Source: Anaeromassilibacillus sp. An172
GTDB lineage: Bacteria > Bacillota > Clostridia > Oscillospirales > Acutalibacteraceae
DNA: 64,000 nucleotides
Assembly: GCF_002160515.1 (NCBI RefSeq)
Contig: NZ_NFKS01000012.1
Coordinates: 1-64,000 of the forward strand
Direction: 5' to 3'
Shown: piece after piece, positions 1 to 7,424 of the stretch
Numbering within the stretch: position 1 is the stretch's first letter
How the letters are laid out: each line of letters starts with the position of its first letter
Translations under genes and position numbers: made by a program
Notes under the pieces: generated by a model
Seen by the model: the letters and a program-made list of their open reading frames with translations, nothing else
What the model was told of the DNA's origin: nothing
Database searches by the model: none

Positions 1-24
1 CTCTATCTAATAACTACAATTATA

Positions 25-73
25 CAACATTATGTTGAATAATTATACAGTTGATTTTGGGAGATAGGCTCCC
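25..73 (+). promoter_or_regulatory. Palindrome and short hairpin upstream of the PqqD cassette
   Basis: A perfect palindrome CAACAT-T-ATGTTG lies at 25-37, and a 5-bp hairpin GGGAG-ATAGG-CTCCC at 59-73. Both precede the AAGGAG ribosome binding site of the first gene at about 98-103. They could be an operator and a leader hairpin or the end of an upstream terminator. The promoter itself may lie outside the window. Confidence 0.3.
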
Positions 74-109
74 TTATCAACCTAAATTTATTATACAAGG
101 AGAATAAAA

Positions 110-373
110 ATGAAATTAAAAGACGGATTTATAGCATACAATACAGGAGATGAAAATCTGCTGGTAGCTACAGGCGAAGCAGGAAAAAGCTTCAACGGAA
201 TAGTGAGAAACAATGAAACAGCCGCATTTATTGCCGAGCTTTTGAAAAACGAAATTACAGAGGACGAAATTGTAAATAAAATCCTTGAAGAATACGACGT
301 TGACGAAAAGACCGCAAGAAAAGACGTTAAAAAGCTTTTAGATACATTTAAAAGAGAAGGATTTCTGGAATGA
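110..373 (+). CDS. PqqD-family peptide chaperone-like protein
   Basis: This 87-residue protein resembles stand-alone PqqD/RRE proteins, winged-helix domains that bind the leader of a ribosomally made peptide and present it to modifying enzymes. What is seen is a small protein with an N-terminal strand-rich half (LKDGFIAYN, ENLLVATGEAG) and a helical C-terminal half (ITEDEIVNKILEEYDVDEKTA, then a lysine-rich helix ending REGFLE), typical of the fold. An AAGGAG site precedes the ATG. Its stop overlaps the next start (ATGA), so translation is coupled to the S24/S26-like peptidase. Together with the exporter and nucleotidyltransferase downstream it suggests a RiPP-type unit. The substrate is inferred only; the best local candidate is the 50-residue peptide at 6621-6773. 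Confidence 0.75.
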   Translation: MKLKDGFIAYNTGDENLLVATGEAGKSFNGIVRNNETAAFIAELLKNEITEDEIVNKILEEYDVDEKTARKDVKKLLDTFKREGFLE

Positions 374-813
374 GCGAGTATTCAACCATAGAAGCGGAAA
401 TCGAGAAGCACGGCACCGGAATTTTCACCAATGTGGGCGACAGTATGATGCCCCTGCTCAGACAAAGGCGTGATATAATCCACATATCTAAGGTTGAGGG
501 CAGATTGAAAAAATACGATGTTCCCCTTTACAAGCGTGACAACGGACAATATGTTCTTCACAGAATTTTAAAGGTCAGGGAAAACGATTATGTGATATGC
601 GGCGACAACCGCACAGGAATGGAAGAGGGAATAACCGACAGACACATAATCGGAGTTATGACAGGGGTAAGCCGTGACGGAAAATTCCTTTCTGTAAACG
701 ATAAAAAATATAAGCTGTACGTTATGCTTTGGGGCGGAAGAAAATCCTACAGAATTTTTCTTTTACGTGTGAAAAGCGTAATGAAAAGACTTATTAAAGG
801 AAAGGGTCGGTGA
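370..813 (+). CDS. S24/S26 (signal peptidase-like) serine peptidase
   Basis: This 147-residue protein belongs to the LexA/signal peptidase fold. The nucleophile motif GDSMMPLL puts Ser25 where signal peptidases have S-x-M-x-P. VLHRIL places His64 39 residues later, at the box D position where ER/archaeal-type enzymes use His instead of Lys; Lys55 in YKRD is also available. ICGDNRTG matches the GDN box. There is no N-terminal membrane anchor, although a hydrophobic, basic segment near residues 115-140 could touch the membrane. It overlaps the PqqD-like gene by 4 nt and the ABC gene by 4 nt. The likely role is cleavage of a leader or secreted substrate of this cassette (inference). Confidence 0.75.
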   Translation: MSEYSTIEAEIEKHGTGIFTNVGDSMMPLLRQRRDIIHISKVEGRLKKYDVPLYKRDNGQYVLHRILKVRENDYVICGDNRTGMEEGITDRHIIGVMTGVSRDGKFLSVNDKKYKLYVMLWGGRKSYRIFLLRVKSVMKRLIKGKGR

Positions 814-2483
814 GTGTGAAGCTTAGAAAAGAAAGCGACCGGAAAACCCTTTTGTGGATTTACGGAAAAACAAAAAAACGACTGTGGTATATAGCAGTCC
901 TTGCTGTTGCCAATATTGTCATTGCCGCCCTTGCAACCGTGTTTGCCTTGCAGTGCAGAAGCGTAATAGACAGTGCAGTTGCAGGAAATTTTCAGGGACT
1001 TGTGTATTCGGGAATAATATTAGGTGTGATTTCCCTTGTGCAGTATTCGTTGAAAATCTTAATCGACAGTGTGTACGAGGTGGTTTCCGCCAGAGTTTCA
1101 ATGGATTTAAGGCAGGACATAATAGGAAATCTTATGAAAAAGGATTTCAGCCAGACCTCAAAATATCACAGCGGAGAGATGCTCAACAGGATATTTTCAG
1201 ATGTGACGGTTGTAACCGACGGAGTGGTGGGAATACTTCCCTCACTTTTAAATATGGTTACACGCCTTGTGTGCGCCGCCGCAGTTTTAATAATACTTGA
1301 CGTGACCTTTGCCCTTGTGTTTCTTGTTTCGGGAATACTGCTTTTCATTGTAACAAGGATGTTTCGTGGAAAGCTCAAAAGCCTCCACAAGGAAGTCCAG
1401 CAGAAAGAGGGCAAAATGCGCTCCTATATGCAGGAAACCGTTGAAAACATACTTTTGATAAAGCTTTTCGGAGTGAGAAAAAAGTCGGAGAAAAGGACAG
1501 CGGAATTACAGCAGGAGCATTTCAAAGCCAGAATGAAACGCCGTTCCTTTACAATAGGAGCCAATGCGGGAATAGGACTGGTTTTCAGAATAGGCTATCT
1601 TTACGCCCTTATAAGGGGAGCCTTTGCAATAATGGACAGAACCATGAGCTACGGAACTTTAAGCGCAATTTTACAGCTTGTAGGACAGCTTCAGGCGCCC
1701 TTTGCAAACCTTTCGGGATTTCTCCCCAGGATGTATTCCGCAATAGCCAGCGCAGAAAGAATAATTGAAATAGAAAATCTTCCCGAGGAAAAAGAGCCGG
1801 AGAAAAAGCTTTCATACAAGGATTTTGACAGACTTGAAATAAAGAATCTGTCCTTTTCCTATGGTGAAAACCACGTGCTAAACAATGTTTCCTTTACCTT
1901 AAATAAAAAGGATTTTCTTTCTCTTACAGGAATTTCAGGTGGAGGAAAAACTACGCTGTTTAACCTGATTATGGGAGCATACAAAACCCACAAAGACGAA
2001 ATAATATTTTACGATACAAAGGGAAACAGCTACACTCCCACAGAGGCGAGGGGAATTATCGGCTATGTGCCCCAGGGAAACAGCCTGTTTTCCGGTACGG
2101 TTTTTGAAAACATAGGCTTTATGAAAGAAAATTCCACAATGGAAGAGATTGAAAATGCCGCAAAAATCGCCTGCGCCCACGAGTTTATAAAGGATTTCCC
2201 AATGGGTTACGATACAATGCTGGGAGAAAACGGATTCGGAATTTCCCAGGGACAGGCCCAAAGAATTGCGGTTGCACGTGCGGTTTTAAGCGGAACAGGA
2301 GTTTTGCTTTTTGATGAAGCCACCTCGGCGCTGGATGAAATGACCCAGGTTAGAATGCTTGAAAATCTTTCAAAGCTTCGTGATAAAACCGTTATTATAG
2401 TAACCCACAGAAAGGCGGCTCTTGCAATCTGCAACCGTCATCTTAATATGGAGAACGGAGAAATATATGAGAAAGAGTCTTAA
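810..2483 (+). CDS. ABC exporter, fused permease and ATPase
   Basis: This is a 557-residue half-transporter of the type IV (ABCB-like) exporter class. The first 300 or so residues hold about six membrane helices. The ATPase follows, with Walker A GISGGGKTT near residue 375, a Q-loop in YVPQGNSLFSG, a divergent signature ISQGQ near 476 (LSGGQ in most relatives), Walker B VLLFDEATSALDE near 497 and the H-loop VTHR. There is no N-terminal C39 peptidase domain, which fits a separate peptidase being encoded just upstream. I place the start at the GTG overlapping the previous stop (GTGA). It should work as a homodimer exporting a peptide or small molecule; the substrate is unknown. Confidence 0.88.
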   Translation: MSVKLRKESDRKTLLWIYGKTKKRLWYIAVLAVANIVIAALATVFALQCRSVIDSAVAGNFQGLVYSGIILGVISLVQYSLKILIDSVYEVVSARVSMDLRQDIIGNLMKKDFSQTSKYHSGEMLNRIFSDVTVVTDGVVGILPSLLNMVTRLVCAAAVLIILDVTFALVFLVSGILLFIVTRMFRGKLKSLHKEVQQKEGKMRSYMQETVENILLIKLFGVRKKSEKRTAELQQEHFKARMKRRSFTIGANAGIGLVFRIGYLYALIRGAFAIMDRTMSYGTLSAILQLVGQLQAPFANLSGFLPRMYSAIASAERIIEIENLPEEKEPEKKLSYKDFDRLEIKNLSFSYGENHVLNNVSFTLNKKDFLSLTGISGGGKTTLFNLIMGAYKTHKDEIIFYDTKGNSYTPTEARGIIGYVPQGNSLFSGTVFENIGFMKENSTMEEIENAAKIACAHEFIKDFPMGYDTMLGENGFGISQGQAQRIAVARAVLSGTGVLLFDEATSALDEMTQVRMLENLSKLRDKTVIIVTHRKAALAICNRHLNMENGEIYEKES

Positions 2484-3651
2484 TGAAAACGAAAAATATT
2501 TGATTTCCCTTTTAAAGTCTGTGCTTCACGGCTTGCCGGTTGAAGAAACGCCGGAAAACGTGAATATGGAAACGGTTTTCAGAATAGCTCATTTCCACAG
2601 TGTGGCGAATATGGCTTATTATGCCGTTAAAAATATGAAAAACCTCTCTCCGGAGCTTTTGAAAAAGTGGAAAGAGGAATACGACAAGGCACAGCTTAAA
2701 GACGTGGTACAAAGGATAGAGCTTAATCTCATAAGCAAGACCTTTGAGCAGGAGGGAATAGACCACCTGCCGGTTAAAGGATTTGTGTTAAAGGAGCTGT
2801 ACCCAAAAAGCGATATGCGAGCTATGAGCGACCTTGATATTTTGATACCGCCGGACAAAGCCCAAAATGCCAGAGACGCAATGGTGAAAATAGGCTACAC
2901 AGTGGAGCATTACGACGGGGGAGTGCAGGACGTTTATTTCAAGCCCCCTGTTATGAATGTGGAGATACACAATAACCTTTTTATGGAAGCTATGAAGAAC
3001 TCCGTTGACTATTATAAGGAGTTTGCAAAAAAGCTTTTTTCAGAAAAAAGCAAAACCCGCCGAAGACATATAAGCGACGAGGAGGCATATGCCTATGTTA
3101 TAGCCCACACCTCAAAACACTATAGGGGCGGCGGCACAGGAATACGCTCGGTCCTTGACGTTTATGTTCTGTGCGAGAAAAAGCCTGAGCTTGTTTCCTC
3201 TGAAAGATTTTTGAATATCCTTAAAGAACAAAAGCTGGATGAATTTTTCAAACACATTTCAAACCTTTCAAAGGTTTGGTTCGGCGATATGGAGTCAACG
3301 CCCCTTTATGATGAAATGGGAGCTTATGTAATGATAAGCGGAACATACGGAACAAGAACAGGGGAGATACTCAATAGAGTTTCGGAAGACTATAAAGGAA
3401 GCCTTGCTAAGAGTAAGGTTTCAAATGTAATGAAAAGATGTTTTCCGCCCCTTTATATAATGAAAACCCAGTATAGATGGCTTAAAAAATATCCTTGGCT
3501 ACTGCCAGTGTCCTACCCCATGAGATTCGGCGCAGTCCTTGTTCATAGAAGAAAGAACCTTGACGTGTTTTCAAACACAGCCAATGTCAGCGAGGAAGAA
3601 GCCAAACAAATAAATACCCTCCATAAAAACACAGGAATTTTCACAGATTAA
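2467..3651 (+). CDS. NTP_transf_5-type nucleotidyltransferase
   Basis: The motifs LPVKGFVLKELYP and MRAMSDLDILIP (acidic pair near residues 119-121) are typical of the PF14907 nucleotidyltransferase-like family, which often sits in RiPP and exopolysaccharide cassettes with PqqD-like and ABC genes. The ATG at 2467 gives 394 residues, has GGAG about 7 nt upstream and overlaps the ABC stop by 17 nt. An upstream in-frame start at 2422 lacks a good site and would lie deeper in the ABC gene. The C-terminal half is helical and basic without further recognisable motifs. It may transfer a nucleotide to the peptide or a partner (inference; many relatives are untested). Confidence 0.75.
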   Translation: MRKSLNENEKYLISLLKSVLHGLPVEETPENVNMETVFRIAHFHSVANMAYYAVKNMKNLSPELLKKWKEEYDKAQLKDVVQRIELNLISKTFEQEGIDHLPVKGFVLKELYPKSDMRAMSDLDILIPPDKAQNARDAMVKIGYTVEHYDGGVQDVYFKPPVMNVEIHNNLFMEAMKNSVDYYKEFAKKLFSEKSKTRRRHISDEEAYAYVIAHTSKHYRGGGTGIRSVLDVYVLCEKKPELVSSERFLNILKEQKLDEFFKHISNLSKVWFGDMESTPLYDEMGAYVMISGTYGTRTGEILNRVSEDYKGSLAKSKVSNVMKRCFPPLYIMKTQYRWLKKYPWLLPVSYPMRFGAVLVHRRKNLDVFSNTANVSEEEAKQINTLHKNTGIFTD

Positions 3652-3665
3652 AAAGGTAAAAAAAT

Positions 3666-3702
3666 AACACCATGCAGTATTATAAAAAATCTGCATGGTG
3701 TT
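3666..3702. terminator. Bidirectional terminator between convergent operons
   Basis: AACACCATGCAG pairs with CTGCATGGTGTT across a 13-nt A/T loop. It has T-rich sequence on the plus side and A-rich sequence on the other. It separates the plus-strand cassette from the minus-strand operon. Confidence 0.85.
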
Positions 3703-3717
3703 TAGTTTTGTCAGTTA

Positions 3718-4299
3718 TCAGTCAGCAGGGATAAATGGAAGTTCGTAGTCGCCGTCGCCGCCCTGAGAGTTATTTCCGGAATCACCGTCGCCGTTGTTGC
3801 CGCCGTCCGGATTGTCCGGAATAATCTCACTGGTGTTGTCTTCGTTTGAATCACCGTTGTCGCCGCTTCCGTTGTTACCGGAATTATCGGAAGAGTTTGA
3901 ACCGCCGGAATTATTGTTGTTTCCGGAATTACCGTTGCTTCCTGAATTTTGAGAATTGTCGGAGCCGCCGTTGTTTGAGTCAGAACCGTTGCCTTGGTCG
4001 GAACCAGAACCCGAGCCGGAACCGCCGTTGTTTGAAGACGAGCTTCCGTCGCCGGAATTTGAGTTTGAACCGTTATCACCCTGATTTTCCATTATGTCTT
4101 CGTCAAGGAGAATTTCCATGGTAGCGTCCCTTGTTTCCTCCTGATTTTCAGAACCGTTTTCACTGCTCTGAGATGTAGAAGAAGGGTCAGCGTCACCGTT
4201 ACCGGCCTTAGGCATAGCGAAAATTACAATAGCAACTACGGCAATTATAATAACCAAAGCCGAACATATTAAAACTATGTTCTTATTCTTTTTTAACAA
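3718..4299 (-). CDS. Membrane-anchored Asn/Gly/Ser-rich low-complexity protein
   Basis: This 193-residue protein has a basic N-terminus (MLKKNKN), one hydrophobic helix at residues 8-29, an acidic linker and a long Asn/Gly/Ser/Asp repeat tract at roughly 70-180. It ends in a hydrophobic tail, YELPFIPAD. The start is a TTG preceded by AAGGAGTGAC. The stretch TMEILLDEDIMENQ at about 60-73 vaguely resembles TEVVRFNADIITTS in the small peptide of the same operon. It is the last gene after the GLUG protein, 28 nt away. No family is recognised. It may be an extracellular spacer or stalk, or a substrate of the adjacent cassette. The low complexity probably makes it fast evolving. Confidence 0.7.
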   Translation of the reverse strand: MLKKNKNIVLICSALVIIIAVVAIVIFAMPKAGNGDADPSSTSQSSENGSENQEETRDATMEILLDEDIMENQGDNGSNSNSGDGSSSSNNGGSGSGSGSDQGNGSDSNNGGSDNSQNSGSNGNSGNNNNSGGSNSSDNSGNNGSGDNGDSNEDNTSEIIPDNPDGGNNGDGDSGNNSQGGDGDYELPFIPAD

Positions 4300-4327
4300 T
4301 TAAGTCACTCCTTAGTTGATTTTAAGA

Positions 4328-6580
4328 TTATGAATTTTGAGAAGGAAAGTAATCAGCAGCAGCCTCACTGTAGTGATAGAGAGCCTGTGCAAGCTTGTAA
4401 TCAGTAGTATCCTGTCCATATTTTACAAGTACCTGACGGATGTAGCAATATGGAGAATAAATTTTGATATTTGAAGCTGGGGTATATGTATTATCTGTCA
4501 TATTTCCAAAAGTTACTTGGAATTCAGCCGATGATAATTTGGATATTGGAATTTGTGATGTAAGTGCAAATGCATAGTTGTTTGATTTATCAATACTAAC
4601 AGGTGTACTGGAATAAGAATCTGCATCTCCTGCCAAATATTCACCTTCGGATTGTATTTTGTATCCCATATAAACATTTTCAAGAGTTGTTGTTTGAGGG
4701 TCGATAGCTTTTACATAGAATACACCAGCTATTGTTTGTAAGTGCTGGAATGAAGTTGCATAATGCTTTAATGTGTAATTTGGATTTTCTGTATCCTGAT
4801 AAGACATTTTATATGTTGACAGATTCTCGGCAGTGACAGAAAGATCATTCATTTTAATGCTTGGCTCGTATTTGTTGTAATCTCCAAAATATTCATTTGC
4901 ATAATATCCATATGTAGACATTGTCTGAGAAAGAGCTTTTAATTCATTCGATTTAGTTATATCGTTTGTTAAAACAGATGTAGGATCTGAATATATAGTA
5001 TTAAGGTATTTATTAACGTTATAAGCTTTTGAAATCACTGTATCATCGATAGTATCACTATATTTTAGTGTAGTAACAACATCAATATTCATTTGGTCTG
5101 AATCAACTGGTACAGTAGCGACATAACGTGTATATCCATCTGTAACACCATCTTGATTAGACGCTTCTGTTAATTTTGCAGTTCCGCTTATCTTATCTTT
5201 CTGATAAGATATCTGAGTAGCTTTATTTGTTATATTTGTTTTAATATCAAAGTAGAAATTCAATCCAATAGTTCCGTCAAGTGTTACACTGTATCCGGCA
5301 ACTTTAGCTGCTACATCATAACATTTAGTGCAAATACCGTTTTTATAAGTATGTCCATCAGAGCAAGATTCAGGTTTTTCATTTGTATATCCGTTGCCCT
5401 CTGTGGTTGGATATACTGTTGTGTCATCAGTAGCACCGATTGTAGGTAAAGTATTGCTATCGCTAATTGTCTGTCCCCAAACAGGGTTTGCAGCTGTATT
5501 GCCGTTGAGCTTATATGTTACTTCTCCGCTTTTAAGTTGATCATTTGTAACAGAAGTAGCTCCATTATTCTCTCCAGCAACTGTAGATAAATAATAGCTG
5601 TTTGTAACTGTTCCAGCATTGGAGTCTGTACCGTTAGTTCCAACAACCTCTCCGGAAGCATTTGTATTAAGGCAGTTGCTTATTGTAGCTGTAGAACCTG
5701 TATCTTTGTTTGTAAAGAGGTTACCTGCAATACCGCCGGCATAATTTGCAGCATCTTCATTAGTGTTAGAAACAATACCGCCGTTAAGACAGTTGTTGAT
5801 AGTACCGTCATTATTGCCTACAATACCGCCTGTGTAGCCGTATGTTTCATTATTTGTAATAGTAGCATTAGCTGTGTTTTCACATTTTTTAACTGTACCG
5901 TTGTAGTTAAAAGCAACGATACCGCCGGCAGATGCTTCGTGATTTGTAACATCAGAAGAACTATTATTGGGTACAGTAACAGTAATTGCACCAGTGTTCT
6001 TACAGCTGTCAATTGTGCCGTTCTGCATAACGCCTGCAATACCGCCGGCATATGAGTTTGCACCTGTAGCACTTATTTCTGCGCTGTTTGTGCAGTTTGT
6101 GATTGTACCTCTGTTAAGTCCTGCAACACCGCCTACGAAGGCTAACTCTGTGTTGGTGCTTATAGTACCAACAATCTTAACATTTTTAATTGTACCTTCG
6201 TTTATACCAAAAAGACCTACATAATCTCCGTCGGTAATACTTCCGTTAAAAGTAATTGTCTTATTGTTTCCGTCAAATACACCGGTAAATTTATGGTCTG
6301 CATTTCCGATTGGTGTCCAATCAGATATTGCTCCTACGTTAAAACTATCTGAGAGTTTTGCACAAGCATTAGTGGTGCCGCTATTTACCAAAGAAGCAAA
6401 TGTATTTAAATCTGTAACATCATCAATAATATATGGATCATTTGCTGTACCATTACCACCTCCGTAATTTCCACCAGCCGCACTTACAGTGAAATTAAAA
6501 GAAATAAGTGTGGCAAGCAGAGAAAAGGTTAACACAAAGGCAAGAGCTTTATGTAAAAGCTTATTTTTACTTTTTAACAT
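4328..6580 (-). CDS. Secreted GLUG-repeat protein
   Basis: This 750-residue protein has a signal peptide (MLKSKNKLLHKALAFVLTF, cleaved near VSAAGG). GLUG-type repeats follow at about 45-330 (GGVAGLNRGTITNC, GGIVGNNDGTINNC), of the kind found in beta-helical adhesins and peptidase-associated proteins. A short Cys segment at about 400-420 (CSDGHTY...CTKCYD) precedes a C-terminal domain at about 425-750 opening GYSVTLDGTIGLNFYFD. I have the impression this domain recurs in secreted proteins of gut Firmicutes, but I cannot name it. There is no LPXTG or membrane anchor. The ATG has AAAGGAG upstream. It is the second gene of the operon begun by the 50-residue peptide. Confidence 0.85.
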   Translation of the reverse strand: MLKSKNKLLHKALAFVLTFSLLATLISFNFTVSAAGGNYGGGNGTANDPYIIDDVTDLNTFASLVNSGTTNACAKLSDSFNVGAISDWTPIGNADHKFTGVFDGNNKTITFNGSITDGDYVGLFGINEGTIKNVKIVGTISTNTELAFVGGVAGLNRGTITNCTNSAEISATGANSYAGGIAGVMQNGTIDSCKNTGAITVTVPNNSSSDVTNHEASAGGIVAFNYNGTVKKCENTANATITNNETYGYTGGIVGNNDGTINNCLNGGIVSNTNEDAANYAGGIAGNLFTNKDTGSTATISNCLNTNASGEVVGTNGTDSNAGTVTNSYYLSTVAGENNGATSVTNDQLKSGEVTYKLNGNTAANPVWGQTISDSNTLPTIGATDDTTVYPTTEGNGYTNEKPESCSDGHTYKNGICTKCYDVAAKVAGYSVTLDGTIGLNFYFDIKTNITNKATQISYQKDKISGTAKLTEASNQDGVTDGYTRYVATVPVDSDQMNIDVVTTLKYSDTIDDTVISKAYNVNKYLNTIYSDPTSVLTNDITKSNELKALSQTMSTYGYYANEYFGDYNKYEPSIKMNDLSVTAENLSTYKMSYQDTENPNYTLKHYATSFQHLQTIAGVFYVKAIDPQTTTLENVYMGYKIQSEGEYLAGDADSYSSTPVSIDKSNNYAFALTSQIPISKLSSAEFQVTFGNMTDNTYTPASNIKIYSPYCYIRQVLVKYGQDTTDYKLAQALYHYSEAAADYFPSQNS

Positions 6581-6620
6581 AATTTTTCTCCTTTACTTTT
6601 TTATACATACTTGATTTATT

Positions 6621-6773
6621 TTAGTTGAATGGGTCTGGTTCGGTGTATGTAACTACATCATCTTCAACCACAGAACCGTTATTATCAACCGAAGAAGTTG
6701 TAATAATATCAGCGTTAAATCTCACAACCTCGGTTTCTGGGGAAAGATACGTTCTTTTCTCGTTTTTCTTCAT
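6621..6773 (-). CDS. 50-residue RiPP-precursor-like peptide
   Basis: This short gene has a near-perfect TAAGGAGGA seven nt before its ATG. The product begins MKKNEKRTYLSPETEVVRF and continues NADIITTSS, then an acidic, Val/Asp-rich end finishing YTEPDPFN. It has no signal peptide. The layout (charged start, Y-x-SPE-x-E-V-V-x-F, D-I-I-T-T-S-S, then a variable acidic tail) resembles small Firmicutes peptides I associate with PqqD/peptidase/ABC cassettes; that is recall, not a search. It is the first gene of the operon, 40 nt from the GLUG gene and directly behind a good promoter. An alternative is a regulatory leader peptide. Confidence 0.7.
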   Translation of the reverse strand: MKKNEKRTYLSPETEVVRFNADIITTSSVDNNGSVVEDDVVTYTEPDPFN

Positions 6774-6849
6774 AAAAAAATCCTCCTTAAATTCTCGTCA
6801 AAAAAATTGCAATAATTTCCGAGTATTAAGAAGGTTGTTGTATACCTAT

Positions 6850-6877
6850 ATTATACTGTATTATCAAAAAAAATCAA
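6850..6877 (-). promoter_or_regulatory. Promoter of the peptide/GLUG operon
   Basis: Read on the minus strand, TTGATT (6877-6872) is separated by 16 nt from TATAAT (6855-6850). The 5' untranslated region to the peptide ATG is about 70 nt. Confidence 0.6.
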
Positions 6878-6899
6878 GGGATTTTTTATTTTTTTCAAA

Positions 6900-7424
6900 T
6901 ATATTCAGAAAAGTTAAATAATGGCAAACAACAGATTATTTTGTTGCAGTGGTTTAAAATATTTTTTATCTGACATACAGGTACAAATTGTTTTATTTTG
7001 GAATATTTTGGCTTTAAAAGTAAGAAAAATGTCGGAGAAAAATCAAAATATTCTTGAATTTTCCATAACGCTGTGATAAAATATATATTAAAGAACTTCA
7101 TCTTCTTTTATAACAATAGTGCAATATGCAGCATGTATGTGTTTTTAAGCTGAGATAAGGTAAAATTAAACAGGTTTTAAGGGATAATTTCCGGGGGTTA
7201 TAGGTTGGTTGTTGTAAAAAATATCCTTAAAACAGGTTTTTTTGTTGTGTCCGAATGTCGGAATAAGAAACAGTTATTATAAATGTTACATATTAAGATA
7301 TATAACTGGATATGAAGTGCTTGTGCTTAAAATAAAACAAATAAACAGTTAGTAAAATATTTATGGAGCTTTGTGTATGAAAAATAGGCTTCATAAGCAA
7401 AAATAAAAGTAAGGAGTAAAAAGC
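6900..7424 (+). promoter_or_regulatory. Divergent intergenic region with terminator-like leader hairpin
   Basis: No credible gene is seen here. At 7175-7231 the arms TTTTAAGGGATA and TATCCTTAAAA can pair with one bulge around a G/T-rich loop, followed by a T-run at 7237-7243, like an intrinsic terminator or attenuator. The string AAACAGGTTTT occurs at both ends of this structure. A small CCGA-ATG-TCGG hairpin follows near 7251-7261. The next gene has its ribosome site TAAGGAG at about 7411-7417. A promoter for it is not clear. Confidence 0.4.

Noticed and set aside
3711-4124. Other-frame ORFs with Thr/Ile- or Arg/Cys-rich products opposite or within the low-complexity gene
   Set aside because: They are shadows of the repetitive Asn/Gly/Ser codons.
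6895-7101. 68-codon minus-strand frame in the divergent intergenic region
   Set aside because: A/T-rich, no ribosome site, no recognisable pattern and it sits upstream of the real minus-strand promoter.
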